Assembly: GCF_034702125.1 (NCBI RefSeq)
Contig: NC_085872.1
Coordinates: 31,893,376 to 31,957,375, forward strand
DNA length: 64,000 nucleotides
DNA from: Engraulis encrasicolus
Lineage: Eukaryota > Chordata > Actinopteri > Clupeiformes > Engraulidae
Reading direction: 5' to 3'
Shown here: piece after piece, positions 35,311 through 63,759 of the stretch
Layout of the letters: the number at the start of each line of letters is the position of its first letter
Numbering within the stretch: the stretch's first letter is position 1
The notes under the pieces: model-generated
What the model was told of the DNA's origin: nothing
Databases searched by the model: none
Seen by the model: only the letters and a program-made list of their open reading frames with translations
Translations under genes and position numbers: made by a program

Positions 35311-35879
35311 ATACAATTAGGATTAATATACTGTATCTGTAAGTATACTGTAGGTGAATGCTTCTGAAGTGGGATTGTCACATCAATCTCTGGTTACAGG
35401 TACTTCTCAAGAACAGGTTTTGTGCTACCCACTTCTCTCTGTGGATGTTAAATCAATAATTCAGGCTCAAACAGTCTATGTTAATAAGCATGAACTCATT
35501 TCTTCTTACAGATGGAAATTGTGAAAAACAATTGCCTCAGGCTACTCATGTTTCAGCCATGTTTCATTGTTTCTATAATCATGTTTCCATGGTGAGTATA
35601 TCATGGGCATTTGTAATGTGATGTACAACATAAAATAGCTTATGAAATAGATATTGACGCATGTGTTTTCAAGCATATCATGAAACTGACCTGTCAAGCC
35701 TGTCTAAATATTAAACAAGGACTTTTTTATCACGTATATTCTATGTCAGCTACACTGAACTTCCATTTGCGATGCCCATATTTGTACGGTTTTGAAACTA
35801 AGATTACAAACCCATTGCTTATCTCATTGAGATAAAACACCACTGAATGTGCCAAACCTAAAAAATACAAAACCCCTCC

Positions 35880-35967
35880 ATAAAATATCCTTAACCAAAG
35901 GCACAGTCACATTCAGGTGTTATCAACGGAAAGACACTCGGCCAAACACTTGGTTTCCAAAGCACAG
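35880..35967 (+). promoter_or_regulatory. Candidate promoter and non-coding first exon of the 36.98-kb gene
   Basis: A TATA-like ataaaata (35,880-35,887) lies about 80 bp before a good donor, gcacag|gtaaga (exon end 35,967). Together with the acceptor at 36,972 this gives a 1.0-kb intron in the 5' untranslated region. It is inferred from motif spacing only. Confidence 0.35.
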
Positions 35968-36980
35968 GTAAGAGACTTTGACACTAAATGCTCACATACC
36001 TAGGCTTAAGGAAAATTATTCTTATTATTAGAATTATTTATCCAGCATGATACTTTTAAAAATATATATCAATGCTGCCATTATCTTTCAACATTGACAT
36101 TTTCAGTTTCAGTTTTTTTCAGTAGGCCTATGTATAGACGGCATTCAACACTTGTCTCACATGTCACATGTCTCTGTCATGGTTTAGAATAAGGCCGATG
36201 ATTTAGTGAATGTTCAATAGAATGTCAGTATAATACAAAATACAAAATTGTTATAAGGTGTTGGAATTTTAAAGGCAGTCAACGTCTTAAGTCTCAGCAG
36301 ATTTTTTTTTTAAATCATTGGATCAGGCATGGCAACTGTACACCAATACTAATATAATAATGAACAACATTTGTTTGAGTTTACTTTAACCATTTACTTC
36401 ACAAAACACCAATCTCTGTCATGGTTGAATACAGAATGTGTCCTCCTGTGCCTAGTGAAGCACCCTTGTCATGTGGCTTAAATGTCATCTTGCATGAATA
36501 TTTTACATGCATTCATTAAAAAATATTGGCAGCAACATCAACTAATTCATTGTTGGCAATATAATGAAACAAGTAAGACAACATTACAACATTGTGTAAA
36601 ATCCCACTGAACCCAGCAAAATTCACTGTCGGAATTGGTGGTTGGCAGAATGGCAGATTAGCTTAATGAACTTTTGCCATCTTACAAGAGCTCATTCAAT
36701 CCTGTTCAGAAGAAAAAACAAAGGTCACTTGAATATTGATTCACTATGGCACATGCATTTTAATGTATTCACATGTCTCTAACTAGGCTATACAGACCCT
36801 ATAGGCTATATACAGTATCACCCTTCATGGAAAACTTTCCTCATGAGACATGTATACAGACAAACAATATGAAATGCAATAATAAACCGAAAATGTTTTT
36901 TAAAAAAATGCACAAAAAAGTGTACATAAATATTTACACAGAGCTAACAATTATATGATGTCTCTTTTACAGGCTCAGCA

Positions 36981-38375
36981 ATGGACTGGAAGCAACCACT
37001 TTGTTGCCTTCTCTGCTCTCTGCCACTGCTTGTTGCCCTTGAGATTCAGACCATCAACTCAATAAATGAGCTGGAAGAACACAATTTTGGCAAATCCTTC
37101 CCCCAAAATGGCATCCCACTTCTCTACTGGTTCAGCTCATTGATAGATATCGACCAAAGTAACACAATTCGATTCAAGGAAGGAAGTTATGACCCAGTCA
37201 CTGACATCCCATTTGAATTGATAGAGAACTCAGGTAGCCTTCCATACATAGATCCATTTGGGGAAAGAGATTATTATTCGGCTGGTGACATTAAGAGTGG
37301 ATCATTTAGCTACTTGCCTTTTTACGTCACCCAAGACTATTACAATGCCAAAAACTACAATGGAAAAAATGTAGATAGGATCATCATTGTTATTGATAAG
37401 TGGTATACACCCGTCCGGGTTGACCAGGTGTATGTGGCCGAGGTGTCTGAGTGTGACCCTCCAAATGATACCAAGAACATCACCATAACCTACAGGGTAG
37501 GCATTCAGCTCCTTCGCCAGATCACAACTCTGACCAACCCACATGACTGCCGAAACAAATTCCTGAAGGACATCTTCCCACACCTTGGCTTCAGTCTGAC
37601 GCTGGCTGAGAACATGTTTGGTAAGCCAGGTCTCCCCCTGTTCATGGCATTGTCGGGATACGACCTTGTGGACAGATACAATATCACAGCACAAGCGTGG
37701 TCTTGCTCGCCACTGTTGTCGGCTGGCGCCAGGAAATCTTTGTGTGACACCAGCAGGCAAGAGCTGGCCATCAGGACCAGCCACGACGGCCACGCGGTGG
37801 TCAGCTGGCATGGGCTGCCCAGCACCGTCCTGAAGCTGCACACGACAGTGGCCCTGTTTTTGATAGACGACCGCAATAATGCCCTGTTCCAGCAGAGGAT
37901 TGATGGGCAGGCGTCAGGGACCCTGGAGACAAGTGTGCCACTGGACCCCGGACTTCAGGTCCACCTCATCAAGCAGGACGTGAGTGATTCTACCATCTGG
38001 CAGGGGCCAGGGCTCAACGACGCCAACCGGCAGATTCCTGTTGCGGTGGGAAATGCCAGTGCCAGCATGCAGATTTTCACCCGCAAGGGCTATGCCGGGG
38101 TTCGTCTGTACATCAGGAAGTCCTTTACCAGCTGGCAAGATGACTTTTACTACTCTTGGGTTGCCTTTTATGCCAGTGAAGAGGACAGCAATGAAGAGTA
38201 CCTGAGCCACCAGTGGCAGTGGGTTACTCGTTTCACTAAGCACAAACTCCTCAGTTTGATCAGATGGAATGTTTATGAGTATGTCAGTAATACATACATT
38301 GCCCCAGGACTCAATGCACGCTTTTTTCTGACTGACTATGATGAGTGGGCTCGCACAATGCCGTGGGATATGTGA
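36981..38375 (+). CDS. Secreted protein of unnamed fish family, paralogue A
   Basis: I do not recognise a named domain. The 464-residue product starts with a signal peptide (residues 1 to about 20) and has no later membrane span, so it is probably secreted. Four N-glycosylation sequons (N162, N166, N234, N358) fit that. Features shared with the paralogue at 42.3 kb are IQTINSI at the mature start, YVTQDYYN (115-122), TPVRVDQVYVAE, AQAWSC with a second Cys downstream (C242, C255), LYIRKSF and YYSWVAFYA (390-398), and QWQW (411-414). The coding region is one exon; an acceptor (tctcttttacag, intron end 36,972) lies 8 bp before the ATG, so a non-coding first exon is expected. A poly(A) signal aataaa is at 38,644. 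It lies upstream of the paralogue on the same strand and converges on fat1. Function unknown. Confidence 0.9.
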   Translation: MDWKQPLCCLLCSLPLLVALEIQTINSINELEEHNFGKSFPQNGIPLLYWFSSLIDIDQSNTIRFKEGSYDPVTDIPFELIENSGSLPYIDPFGERDYYSAGDIKSGSFSYLPFYVTQDYYNAKNYNGKNVDRIIIVIDKWYTPVRVDQVYVAEVSECDPPNDTKNITITYRVGIQLLRQITTLTNPHDCRNKFLKDIFPHLGFSLTLAENMFGKPGLPLFMALSGYDLVDRYNITAQAWSCSPLLSAGARKSLCDTSRQELAIRTSHDGHAVVSWHGLPSTVLKLHTTVALFLIDDRNNALFQQRIDGQASGTLETSVPLDPGLQVHLIKQDVSDSTIWQGPGLNDANRQIPVAVGNASASMQIFTRKGYAGVRLYIRKSFTSWQDDFYYSWVAFYASEEDSNEEYLSHQWQWVTRFTKHKLLSLIRWNVYEYVSNTYIAPGLNARFFLTDYDEWARTMPWDM

Positions 38376-38643
38376 CACGATTACGGAATGGCAGAGCTCC
38401 GTGGGATATTGAATTTTAGAGCGTCTTTACAGTTACTTTTGCTTCACGTTAATATTGATATGATTTCTTTTGAGCCTATTTGCATAATTTAATTTTTCAG
38501 GGCATTCCATTCCATGCTTCAAATATGTTCTCGTACAAAATCACTTTCTGTTTAGAATTAAACAGTGTGCCTCAAAATTGTGTTGATAGATAATTCCATT
38601 GTGCTGTTGTGGGTTCATCTGTGTGGTAAACGTCATGATTCTT

Positions 38644-38649
38644 AATAAA
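38644..38649 (+). terminator. Poly(A) signal of paralogue A
   Basis: AATAAA about 270 bp after the stop codon; no earlier AATAAA is seen. Confidence 0.5.
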
Positions 38650-38941
38650 TACAAACAATAGTGTGGAATTCAAACTATGTGTGTGTGTTTCTGATCCTGT
38701 TTCTTTATTCAGGCTTTCCTGCCTTCTGGCTTCTTGACATAAGAAATCCATCAAAAAACACATAAAATATCCATTTGGGCTGATGTGAGGCCGTAATGAA
38801 AATCCCCCTATTGCCCAAAACTGTGAGGTCAATGCCTCTTTTAAACACTTTTAAGAAACAGTACATGGCTATATATAGAAGTGGAGAGTTAAAGACTTTG
38901 TTTGGAATAGTTTTGTTTAAAGGTGGGGTTGCAGGTAGGCC

Positions 38942-39030
38942 TATGACATCACGTTGGGGGAACTGCCCCAGGATTCTAAGGCTCTACATAGACTCCTACG
39001 AGCCTGCGGAACCCCCAACGTGATGTCATA
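38942..39030. mobile_element. 89-bp palindromic element
   Basis: A perfect 19-bp inverted repeat (tatgacatcacgttggggg) bounds a 51-bp centre. Short foldback element; it contains a CRE-like TGACATCA in each arm. Confidence 0.75.
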
Positions 39031-39724
39031 AATAATGTCTTTTTTCAGGTGTCATCACATATCACCTGGCCTCTATGCCCACGCATGAGACTTGTGCACC
39101 TGTTGAGTTCTACAAGGGAGTGCTATCTTGAAGTTGAAGAGGGCTTTCTACAGTATATCTTACCTAAATAAATTGTATGATCGCATTAGACCCAACACCT
39201 CATCATCTATAAACAACAGGACACATAGTGTAATTTTCTTTTCAAAAGCTTGACTGACTTGCATCCACATCTTGAAGCATGTTTGGTCACTTACGAACAC
39301 TCAGCGGCAAACCATTGGATGACCATGAAAAATTTGAACTGGCAGATAATTTTCTGACAGGGCATTGGTTAAGTTGAAAAACATTGTATATTTCAATATG
39401 TAAATATTATTTCATATGGTTTAATGCAGACAACCTACAGTAAATGTTCAAGATTTCCATTAATCCAGGTCATTACATTCAAAGGGATTTTGCTGTTAGT
39501 AACAACTTCTTCTTTCTTTGAGACTGAATATGTTAAACATAATTGCAAAAAAATACACATAAGTAGCCTAGGTGAAACACATTATAGGCATACCCTCCAA
39601 AAGAAGTCTAGTTGCTTATAACCTTTTTTTTAAATAAACATTTTCTCAAAAAACAAAAAACAAATGTTTCATAGCATATGCAATCTAAGGTTTATCATGT
39701 CAATAAAATTGTCATCATTATATC

Positions 39725-39763
<39 letters not shown>

Positions 39764-40611
39764 GGGGGGGGGGTTTGGGGTATATATGAGAGAATTGAAT
39801 GGCAATCTGAAGTCTGACACGGCAGTAATTATGATCAGCCAGCATGAGTGTCATCATGACATTTGGTTCACAAAAATTGGACCAAATACTATATTAGCTT
39901 GTCACAGAGGCGTCACGGTGATGGAAAGTCAAAGGGGGCTTAGCCCTCACAGTTGGTGAAATTCATGACCATGTATAGCACCCATCAGACGAAAAAATAC
40001 AGCATTAAAAAGAATATCAGATTGAACTGAATTTGAGTATACAATTGACTTGAACATTAATTTGAAATTCAAAATTCATCAAATGCCCACGTTTGGACAC
40101 TAAACATACCTGACATTGTCCCACCCAGCATATCATATATTGCCTCTCGGTAAGGTACTATTCTTGTTCCATTATTTCCATGGTATGACAAGCTGACGCA
40201 ATTCCACAGTAGTGCTATTTCACAAGCGCAGGGTGAATTCCAACTGTATGTGAAAACAAAATGCCTTTGATATCTTCATGAATGTAACTCTTACGGTACA
40301 TATCATTTGCCATCTGTCTCTTTAGAAGGCTAATCACTGTGTACTTTACAGTTGCATAAAACAGGGCACTTGAGTACAAGAACACATTTTCAAAAAAAAA
40401 ACTGTCTTGATCAACTCTTCATCGACTCCTGGAAGGAAACTAGAACAAGGCCTAATCTTAATGTTTGGCATTGTTTTCCGTATATTTGCAATTCATATAC
40501 ATGTACCCTAGTTATGTAGATGTAGGCCTATCTGATAAAAATAGTGAACCACAGACCATAAAACTCCTTCATCAAACACCTTTCACACACATTATATGCT
40601 TCGGCCTATTG

Positions 40612-40613
<2 letters not shown>

Positions 40614-40682
<69 letters not shown>
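40614..40682. repeat. GT microsatellite
   Basis: A pure GT run. Confidence 0.95.
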
Positions 40683-40684
<2 letters not shown>

Positions 40685-41155
40685 TGAAGGAGGTGCCATG
40701 TCTACCCCTTAACAACTTAAATTAACCAGGCCATTCTGACCTGTAATGTATTACATTGGACCCTATGATTCTGATCAGTCCCTACTGATTGCTATGACAT
40801 TTGCTTCCATCACTATTTGGATTTGTAATGCTGCCTTCTTGGTGAGATCCAAATAAAAGTACTAAACTGTAGGCGTGTGTTTGTACTGCACCAATCTACC
40901 TTCGTGAAGCCACTGCTATTGGAGCACACCAGCAAAGTGGGGCCCTCGCTCCATGTGGGGCCCATGTCCTGGACCCCACATGTTTTGACCCCTTTTGCTG
41001 GGGTAGTTTAGTTGTTGTAGTGTAAAAACATTTCCTCACGGACAGGTTAAGGTTAGAGATTGTTTTGGGCACAGTTAAGCATTTTTTTTTGCTATTGTTA
41101 GGGTTGATATAAATGGAAGTCAATGGGAGGGCCCCACAAATATATTAAGGTGGGG

Positions 41156-41156
<1 letters not shown>

Positions 41157-41244
<88 letters not shown>

Positions 41245-41305
41245 CGTGCATGTGTGTGTGTGTGTGTGTGTCTGTGCGTGTGCGTGTGTGCTTGCATGTG
41301 TGTGT
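41157..41305. repeat. GT microsatellite with CGCG core
   Basis: About 80 bp of GT, then a short GCGCGCGC block, then GT with interruptions. Confidence 0.95.
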
Positions 41306-42295
41306 TTCAACAGCATTTTAAACGTTCTTTATGAAAACCATGTGGTTTCAGGGTGGACCACTTGCCTTTGTTGTCAGACAAAGAACAGCCCAGCAACCTG
41401 TGCAAACTTTTTTCAGGGACAAGGCATGAGAATCAGAACGATACTATTTCAGTGAAAACAATACTGACACAGTAGCCCTCAAATGACCTCTAACATGCCC
41501 ATAAATGAAGGAAGTCTGTGGAGAGAAACAAGATTGTTGACTATTACACAAAATCACATTCTGAAAAACGTTGAAATTCTTGTGATAAGATATGGTGAAA
41601 ATTCAGATCAGAAGAATCAACAGCAAACAGAGGTGTGGGTGTACTCATTTACAGTGATTTATATAAATGTTCTAGCACAGTTAGATTTCATTCAGTCATT
41701 TATTCCAGTGGATTGGAGCATTGGAAGGGTAAAGAAATCTATTTCAACACAAGCTAAAAATTCTGAGAGATTTATTATTTGATTGACTACTTTATTGATC
41801 GTAATAGCTTACTTTTCAAATAGCTATTATGTTAGTATATTTTATATCAATAATTAAAAAATATAACATTAAGTGATGTGTGAAGAGCAGTACTTGAACT
41901 GTTTTACTAAATTGTACTTAATTAGTCATGGTTGTCTTAAAGGTCTCTTTAATGAACTGCTCTGGTACATTAAACTAATGTATAACCATTTTAGTAACAC
42001 ACCTTATTCTTTATTTCTTTATTCTATCATCATACATTAACTATGCACATTTGTTGCTAGTGCAGGTGTGTGTACTCTTGTGATATGTACGTAGCTATCT
42101 GTTCCCTTGAGTACACTTCCAGAGTTTAAAAGCAGAATTTCCATGGACCAAGCCTTTTTGTACAAACATCAAGTGTCATGCTTTTGTATTTGCATTTGGC
42201 ACAACCCACCTATATGCTGTAGGCCATTACGTAAGTCTTCCTACATAAGACATCATGAATTTATTTTTTTCCCACGTTTTCCCTGTAGGGTTATC

Positions 42296-43684
42296 ATGGA
42301 ATGGAAGAGCTCCTTCACCTGTCTCCTCATCTGGCTGGTTTCGGCATCCGCTAGTGGCATTCAGACCATCAACAGCATATCTGACCTGAGGGCCCTGGAA
42401 TATGGGAAATGCTTCCCCCAGCACGGCCTGATGCTGCTCCACTGGCTCTCCTCCATCATCACCATTGATCGCAGTGACGTGGTTCAGTTCAAACCCAAGG
42501 TCTTTGACCCCATCACAAGTTACCCTTTCACACCTTTCGCAAACGACAACCACTTCCTACCTGACCTGACGCCTACCACAGCATACTACATGGCAGGTAA
42601 CCTGCTTCGGGGATCAGCGGGCCGCTTCCCTTCATACGTCACACAGGACTTCTACAACTCCTACAACTATCCCATGAGGAACAGAGACCGAGTCATCATC
42701 AGGGTAGATTTTTGGTACAACCCTGTCCGCATCGACCAGGTCTACATAGCTCAGGAGAGCAGCTATCAACGCGACTCTACTTATAATAGCCCTTCTCCGC
42801 CGGCTATGGTCTCTGCCAGCCTCCTCCGACAGATTGCAGCCCTCCGTAGCCCGATTGCCATCAGGAATTCATCTGCAGGGCAGCTGTATGCTGCCTACAA
42901 TGAGAGTCTGGACACTGCTGAGAGCATGTTCAATGAACCTGGCCTGGCAAAGTTCGTCACCATGGCTGGGTATGATGTGGGCGGTAGATTTGGCGTCTCA
43001 GCTCAGATGTGGTCTTGTCCAAACTCCCCAGCCATATGTAGAACACGCTGGGTGTCCATGCAACTGAAAACCACAGAGGAGGGAAATGCAGTTGTCACCT
43101 GGAGCGGTCTGCCCAGCAGCATACAAAAAATGCACACTAGTGTGGCCCTTTATAGAAGTGGAGAAAGCAACAGCCCGCTGTTTGAGGTCAAGGTGAATGG
43201 CAGACTCATGGGATCGGCAGACACCCCCATCAAGCTTAACCCGGGCCTGCAGATGCGCCTCCTCCGGGAGGAGATTGCTGACTCCCTGATCTGGAGGGGC
43301 TCTGAGCTGGATGACGCCAAGGGAAAGATTCCTATTCGAATAGGTTTGATGGATGCCAGCCTTCAGCTCTTCACCAAGGATGGATTTGCCAGTGCACGAC
43401 TCTACGTACGCAAAACATTTGACAGCTGGAAGGACATGCTTTACTACTCATGGGTAGCTTTCTATGCCGCCGCATCCGAGAGCAACGATGACTACCTGAC
43501 TGGTCAGTGGCAGTGGGCAGTGTACTTTGAGAAGAAGCCATCAGATGAGTTTGAGAACTGTGACATTTACGAGTACACGTCTGGAACACCCATCTCAGCT
43601 GATGTTCAGATTCGCTTTTTTGAAAATAAAGATAATGAGGGCAAAGATGAGGATGGATTTCGTACAGAGTCCTGGGGATCTTAG
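42296..43684 (+). CDS. Secreted protein of unnamed fish family, paralogue B
   Basis: A 462-residue product, tandem paralogue of the gene at 36.98 kb; 30 of the first 61 aligned mature residues are identical by my count. I start at the ATG at 42,296 because it begins a clear signal peptide (residues 1-20, ending SASAS before GIQTINSI) and lies 7 bp after a strong acceptor (ttttccctgtag, intron end 42,288). The frame stays open upstream to 42,107 but that part would be intronic. Conserved blocks are YVTQDFYN (114-121), PVRIDQVYIAQ, AQMWSC with a second Cys (C241, C248), LYVRKTF, YYSWVAFYA and QWQW (404-407). Sequons are at N191 and N202. The tail is acidic (residues 443-462). No membrane anchor. 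Function unknown; probably extracellular. Confidence 0.9.
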   Translation: MEWKSSFTCLLIWLVSASASGIQTINSISDLRALEYGKCFPQHGLMLLHWLSSIITIDRSDVVQFKPKVFDPITSYPFTPFANDNHFLPDLTPTTAYYMAGNLLRGSAGRFPSYVTQDFYNSYNYPMRNRDRVIIRVDFWYNPVRIDQVYIAQESSYQRDSTYNSPSPPAMVSASLLRQIAALRSPIAIRNSSAGQLYAAYNESLDTAESMFNEPGLAKFVTMAGYDVGGRFGVSAQMWSCPNSPAICRTRWVSMQLKTTEEGNAVVTWSGLPSSIQKMHTSVALYRSGESNSPLFEVKVNGRLMGSADTPIKLNPGLQMRLLREEIADSLIWRGSELDDAKGKIPIRIGLMDASLQLFTKDGFASARLYVRKTFDSWKDMLYYSWVAFYAAASESNDDYLTGQWQWAVYFEKKPSDEFENCDIYEYTSGTPISADVQIRFFENKDNEGKDEDGFRTESWGS

Positions 43685-43881
43685 AGGTAGTGTGTCTCAG
43701 AACCTGTAACATGGTACATACAATATGTGCATTAATACACATGCTCAGACATAAATACAATGTAAGCTACATTCATAGTGCATAATAATTATTCTTGATT
43801 GTACTGATGTTTATGGCCCAGTGGACTACATTTTTTTAATGTAAGTGAATTCACTTATAAATACACTCTTCACTGCTATAG

Positions 43882-44838
43882 TAGGGTGAACTAAGGTAAT
43901 TTGGGACATCAGCCAAAGTGGGACAAGTAAGGTTTTGGGTTGTTTTCTTTCTAAATATTAGCAGCCAATCACAAAATGGGATGTAATATTGTTACTGCAA
44001 CTGTCATGTATAAGGAACAATAATTTTATTTGGTGTTAAGTATCATAAAAGAAATGAGCAAAGGTTTGAAGTGACAGTGGATCCAACACTTGTCAGTTTA
44101 GCTAGCTGACATGTCGATTATGCTATCAGATCATAAGGATATTATGGCTGAATTAGTGATTATATGGTACAAAATATGATTGAAATATATGTTGTTTTAC
44201 TAAAGGTTTAACTCAATATCAAAACATTTACACATTTGTCTTTACTTTATTAAGGAGACATACTTTTAGTAAGTATAGTAGAGTGAGCTAATTTGGGACA
44301 ATATTTTAAGCTAAAATGGGACAGTTTTCTCATAGCAACAGAATGGGCTTCTGTTAGCTGTTAGCATAACATATTAGCACGCCATAGGCCTGTATTGTAA
44401 TATGCATCCCACATACTAATGGCCATGGCCACAGTCACACATGCCATACTCCTTCAATATTCTCTTGAAATGGAAATGTTTCAGGGATGTTATATCATTT
44501 TTTAAATAGTTAAGATCCTAGTCTACTGTTAACAAGAGAAAAACGATATTATTCTTCAGTTTGTGCAAAAATAATGATAATCAAACAGACTGTCCCATTT
44601 TACATTAAAGGGTGTCCCAAATTGCCATAGCATTTTCTCACAACGAAGTTGGTGTCTCACTGTCTTTAAATGTTAATATATTATAAAATATCATACTTCA
44701 AAAACTAATTCCTACATGGAAATGTACCCAAGACCCATATGAAGACATACAATTACTAAATGTTGGTGTATTTTAAACTTAAAGTGGGTTTTTTTTGCGA
44801 TCTACCAAAAGTGTCCCAATTTACCATAGTTCACCCTA
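43882..44838. mobile_element. ~0.96-kb DNA element with TAGGGTGAACTA ends
   Basis: The left end tagggtgaactaaggtaatt and right end (minus strand) tagggtgaactatggtaaat form the terminal inverted repeats, both followed by TGGGACA. Internal TGGGACA/TGTCCCA words recur near 43,918, 44,295, 44,325, 44,590 and 44,625. No transposase is visible. It sits about 200 bp after the paralogue B stop codon. The target duplication is unclear (gctat on both sides). Confidence 0.75.
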
Positions 44839-46064
44839 GCTATTTTGTTTCATGTTGATTAAGCATTGTTGGATTTTTTTCTTATTTGTCAAATAACTTC
44901 TCATTAAATATAATGCATGCATCTACTTGTTTTATATTGTTGAAAGTGATGTTAATTGTAGATGAAAATTGTATACACGTCTTACTGTTTTCCCCACAAA
45001 TAATAGTCACTCATTAAAGAGAAAAATCTGTCAATTTTATGGTTGGTCATCATTGTCTCTATGTACCATCAACTTCTCACTGTTGTAACTGGTGACAAAT
45101 GGTCAATGTTTTCTGTAATTGTGAACTTAATTTCCTGAACAAACAAGACTAGCTCCAATTAAGTCTCACAAGAAAATATCATAGTTACGACTTATATCTG
45201 AGTTACAACTGTATTTCTACAAACATTTTTAGAACTATAGTTCTTTTATAAAATGTAAGGGGCAGAAGACCTTTCTCTTCGTTTGTGCCTTTCGTTTACA
45301 TACAAATGGAGGTTTTTCCTCTGAAAACCTGTCTAAATAAAAACTCAACTGGCAAAAGTGGAGATTGTTTTGGAACTCCCTTTAGCATTTGTACAAAAAC
45401 AGAGAAAACCGTCGGCAGAATATTTATGCGGATTTGCTGATGGTGTGAACGAAAATATTTTGCTTAACGTAGGGAAGAAAAATGATTGTTTATCAAAATA
45501 ACTGGGTATGTATAAATGGTGCCTGAGATATATCAAAATACTGTTTAACTTCTCCAGTTACAGTTTTAACCTTAAATTAACATCAAACTTAAATTAACAT
45601 TTTTTTTTAATCCTGGTATTTGTTTGGCAGTATTGTATATTCAACTAAATAAATGTCAATGTCTTTGAAATAACTGTAAGCAGATAAATTCATCATAGTA
45701 CAATCACCTGCATCATACCAATTGATTCATTCCTTAAATGTAAGACTATAACATTCGCAGGCTATTACATATCATATGAATATCACATTTCTGATTAATC
45801 ATTCACAATGACATTAGACTTAACCTCTGAAAAGGATAATGCCAAGTCCTATGTATGACATGAGTATTCTACTCATAGAGTGCCCCCCTCTGGTCAGACA
45901 TGGCATTTGGAGAAGAGAGCCTCACTCAGTGTACTGTACCATGAATGTACTCTGCATACGTCCATGAAAAATGTCCATGGAGATCCATTATCAGGATTTT
46001 AAAACTACAAGTGCCATATAAATGTAAAACATTGAAATGACACACTTTGTATTTTTTTGAATAA
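44839..46064. other. AT-rich spacer between convergent genes
   Basis: No exon or bounded repeat is recognised between the DNA element and the inferred fat1 3' end. Confidence 0.5.
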
Positions 46065-46070
46065 TTTATT
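46065..46070 (-). terminator. Probable fat1 poly(A) signal
   Basis: AATAAA on the minus strand, about 1.08 kb after the fat1 stop codon, giving a 3' untranslated region of plausible length. It carries a CA tract near 46,143-46,178. Other signals in the AT-rich 3' region cannot be excluded. Confidence 0.45.
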
Positions 46071-47145
46071 GCCAATATGAAAGCGTGAGCTAGTGGCAGT
46101 ATTTAATAAAAACCGTAACAAGACCATAGAGTCGCTCAAACACCCACACACACATACACACAATCACACACACACACAGACATGTGAAAAACAGACAACT
46201 GTTCATTAATCTCCTCCAACTATAAATATATTGGGTCCCGTTTTCGTGGTGGAAAAGTAAAAGAGGTTTCAAAGGCGCAATTTACAAACAAAAATGAACA
46301 GTTAATAAAAAAAAGAACACAAGAATATGCAGTCGTTCACCACCGACCCCTTTTTAACTTTACTTTTGAAATGCACAGAAAAACGACACTTGAACATGAT
46401 ATTGTATGTTTCTATCTCTCTCTGTCTTTAAACTGTTTTGTTTGTGAAATGAAGATACAGTAAGGCTGATAATGACAACATTTAGAGCTTTTCTTCTCTG
46501 TTTTGGAAATAAAAAGCATAAAATATCTACAAAACCTAGTAAAACCTTGAAATCAAAACTGTACATTTAAATTTACATAAAAAATAAATGAGGATCCAAA
46601 AAAATCTGCTTGCATGGTTATACCTATACAAATACAGATATCATCTTTTTGAATATCTCATAATTGTCATAGTGTTGCATGTCTTTATCATTCGGTCTTC
46701 CTCAGTTGTTCGCCACAACAGGAGTTCCTCTTTCGTACGATCTGTTACTTAAAGCAAAAGGCTCAGTCCACTGAAATGAGATTTCAGCAGGCTGGAAAGT
46801 TCTCAATAGACAGCCATCAGAGATCAACGCAACTATGTTTCCTTGCTACTGGAAAAAAGATCCTAGCCACAATGCTAAACGTGTCTCTACACCCACCTCA
46901 GATGTTGTAAGATCTGATGTGTGTATTTTTGTTTGTTTGTGTGCGTGTGTACACTGTGGTGCCGTGTAGAGAGTGTGCTCATTGAAGGTGGGTGGATCGC
47001 TGCATTTATACCTTTTTTTCATGACACGTTTCATGTTAAGGGTTGAGGCACTTCTTTTTTTGGATGTGTGTGTATGTTACTGTTGTTGTTGTTGTGGTGG
47101 TGGTGGTGGTGTTGTTGGTTGCTGTAGTGTATTTGGGATCCAGTG

Positions 47146-63621
<16,476 letters not shown>

Positions 63622-63658
63622 CTGAGAGAGAACATGGAAAGGGAGAAGGGGCATGGGA

Positions 63659-63759
<101 letters not shown>

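Larger units (their letters stand above)
39031..42280. other. Spacer between the two paralogues
   Basis: AT-rich sequence with GT microsatellites at 39,729-39,772 (ending in a G run), 40,614-40,682 and 41,157-41,305. GGGGCCC-rich sequence flanks the last one. The non-coding first exon of paralogue B should lie here but cannot be placed. Confidence 0.6.

Noticed and set aside
37302..38378. Minus-strand frames opposite paralogue A
   Set aside because: Antisense shadows of a well-supported coding exon.
42107..42295. Upstream in-frame start of paralogue B
   Set aside because: The extension reads through a strong acceptor at 42,288 and would bury the signal peptide.
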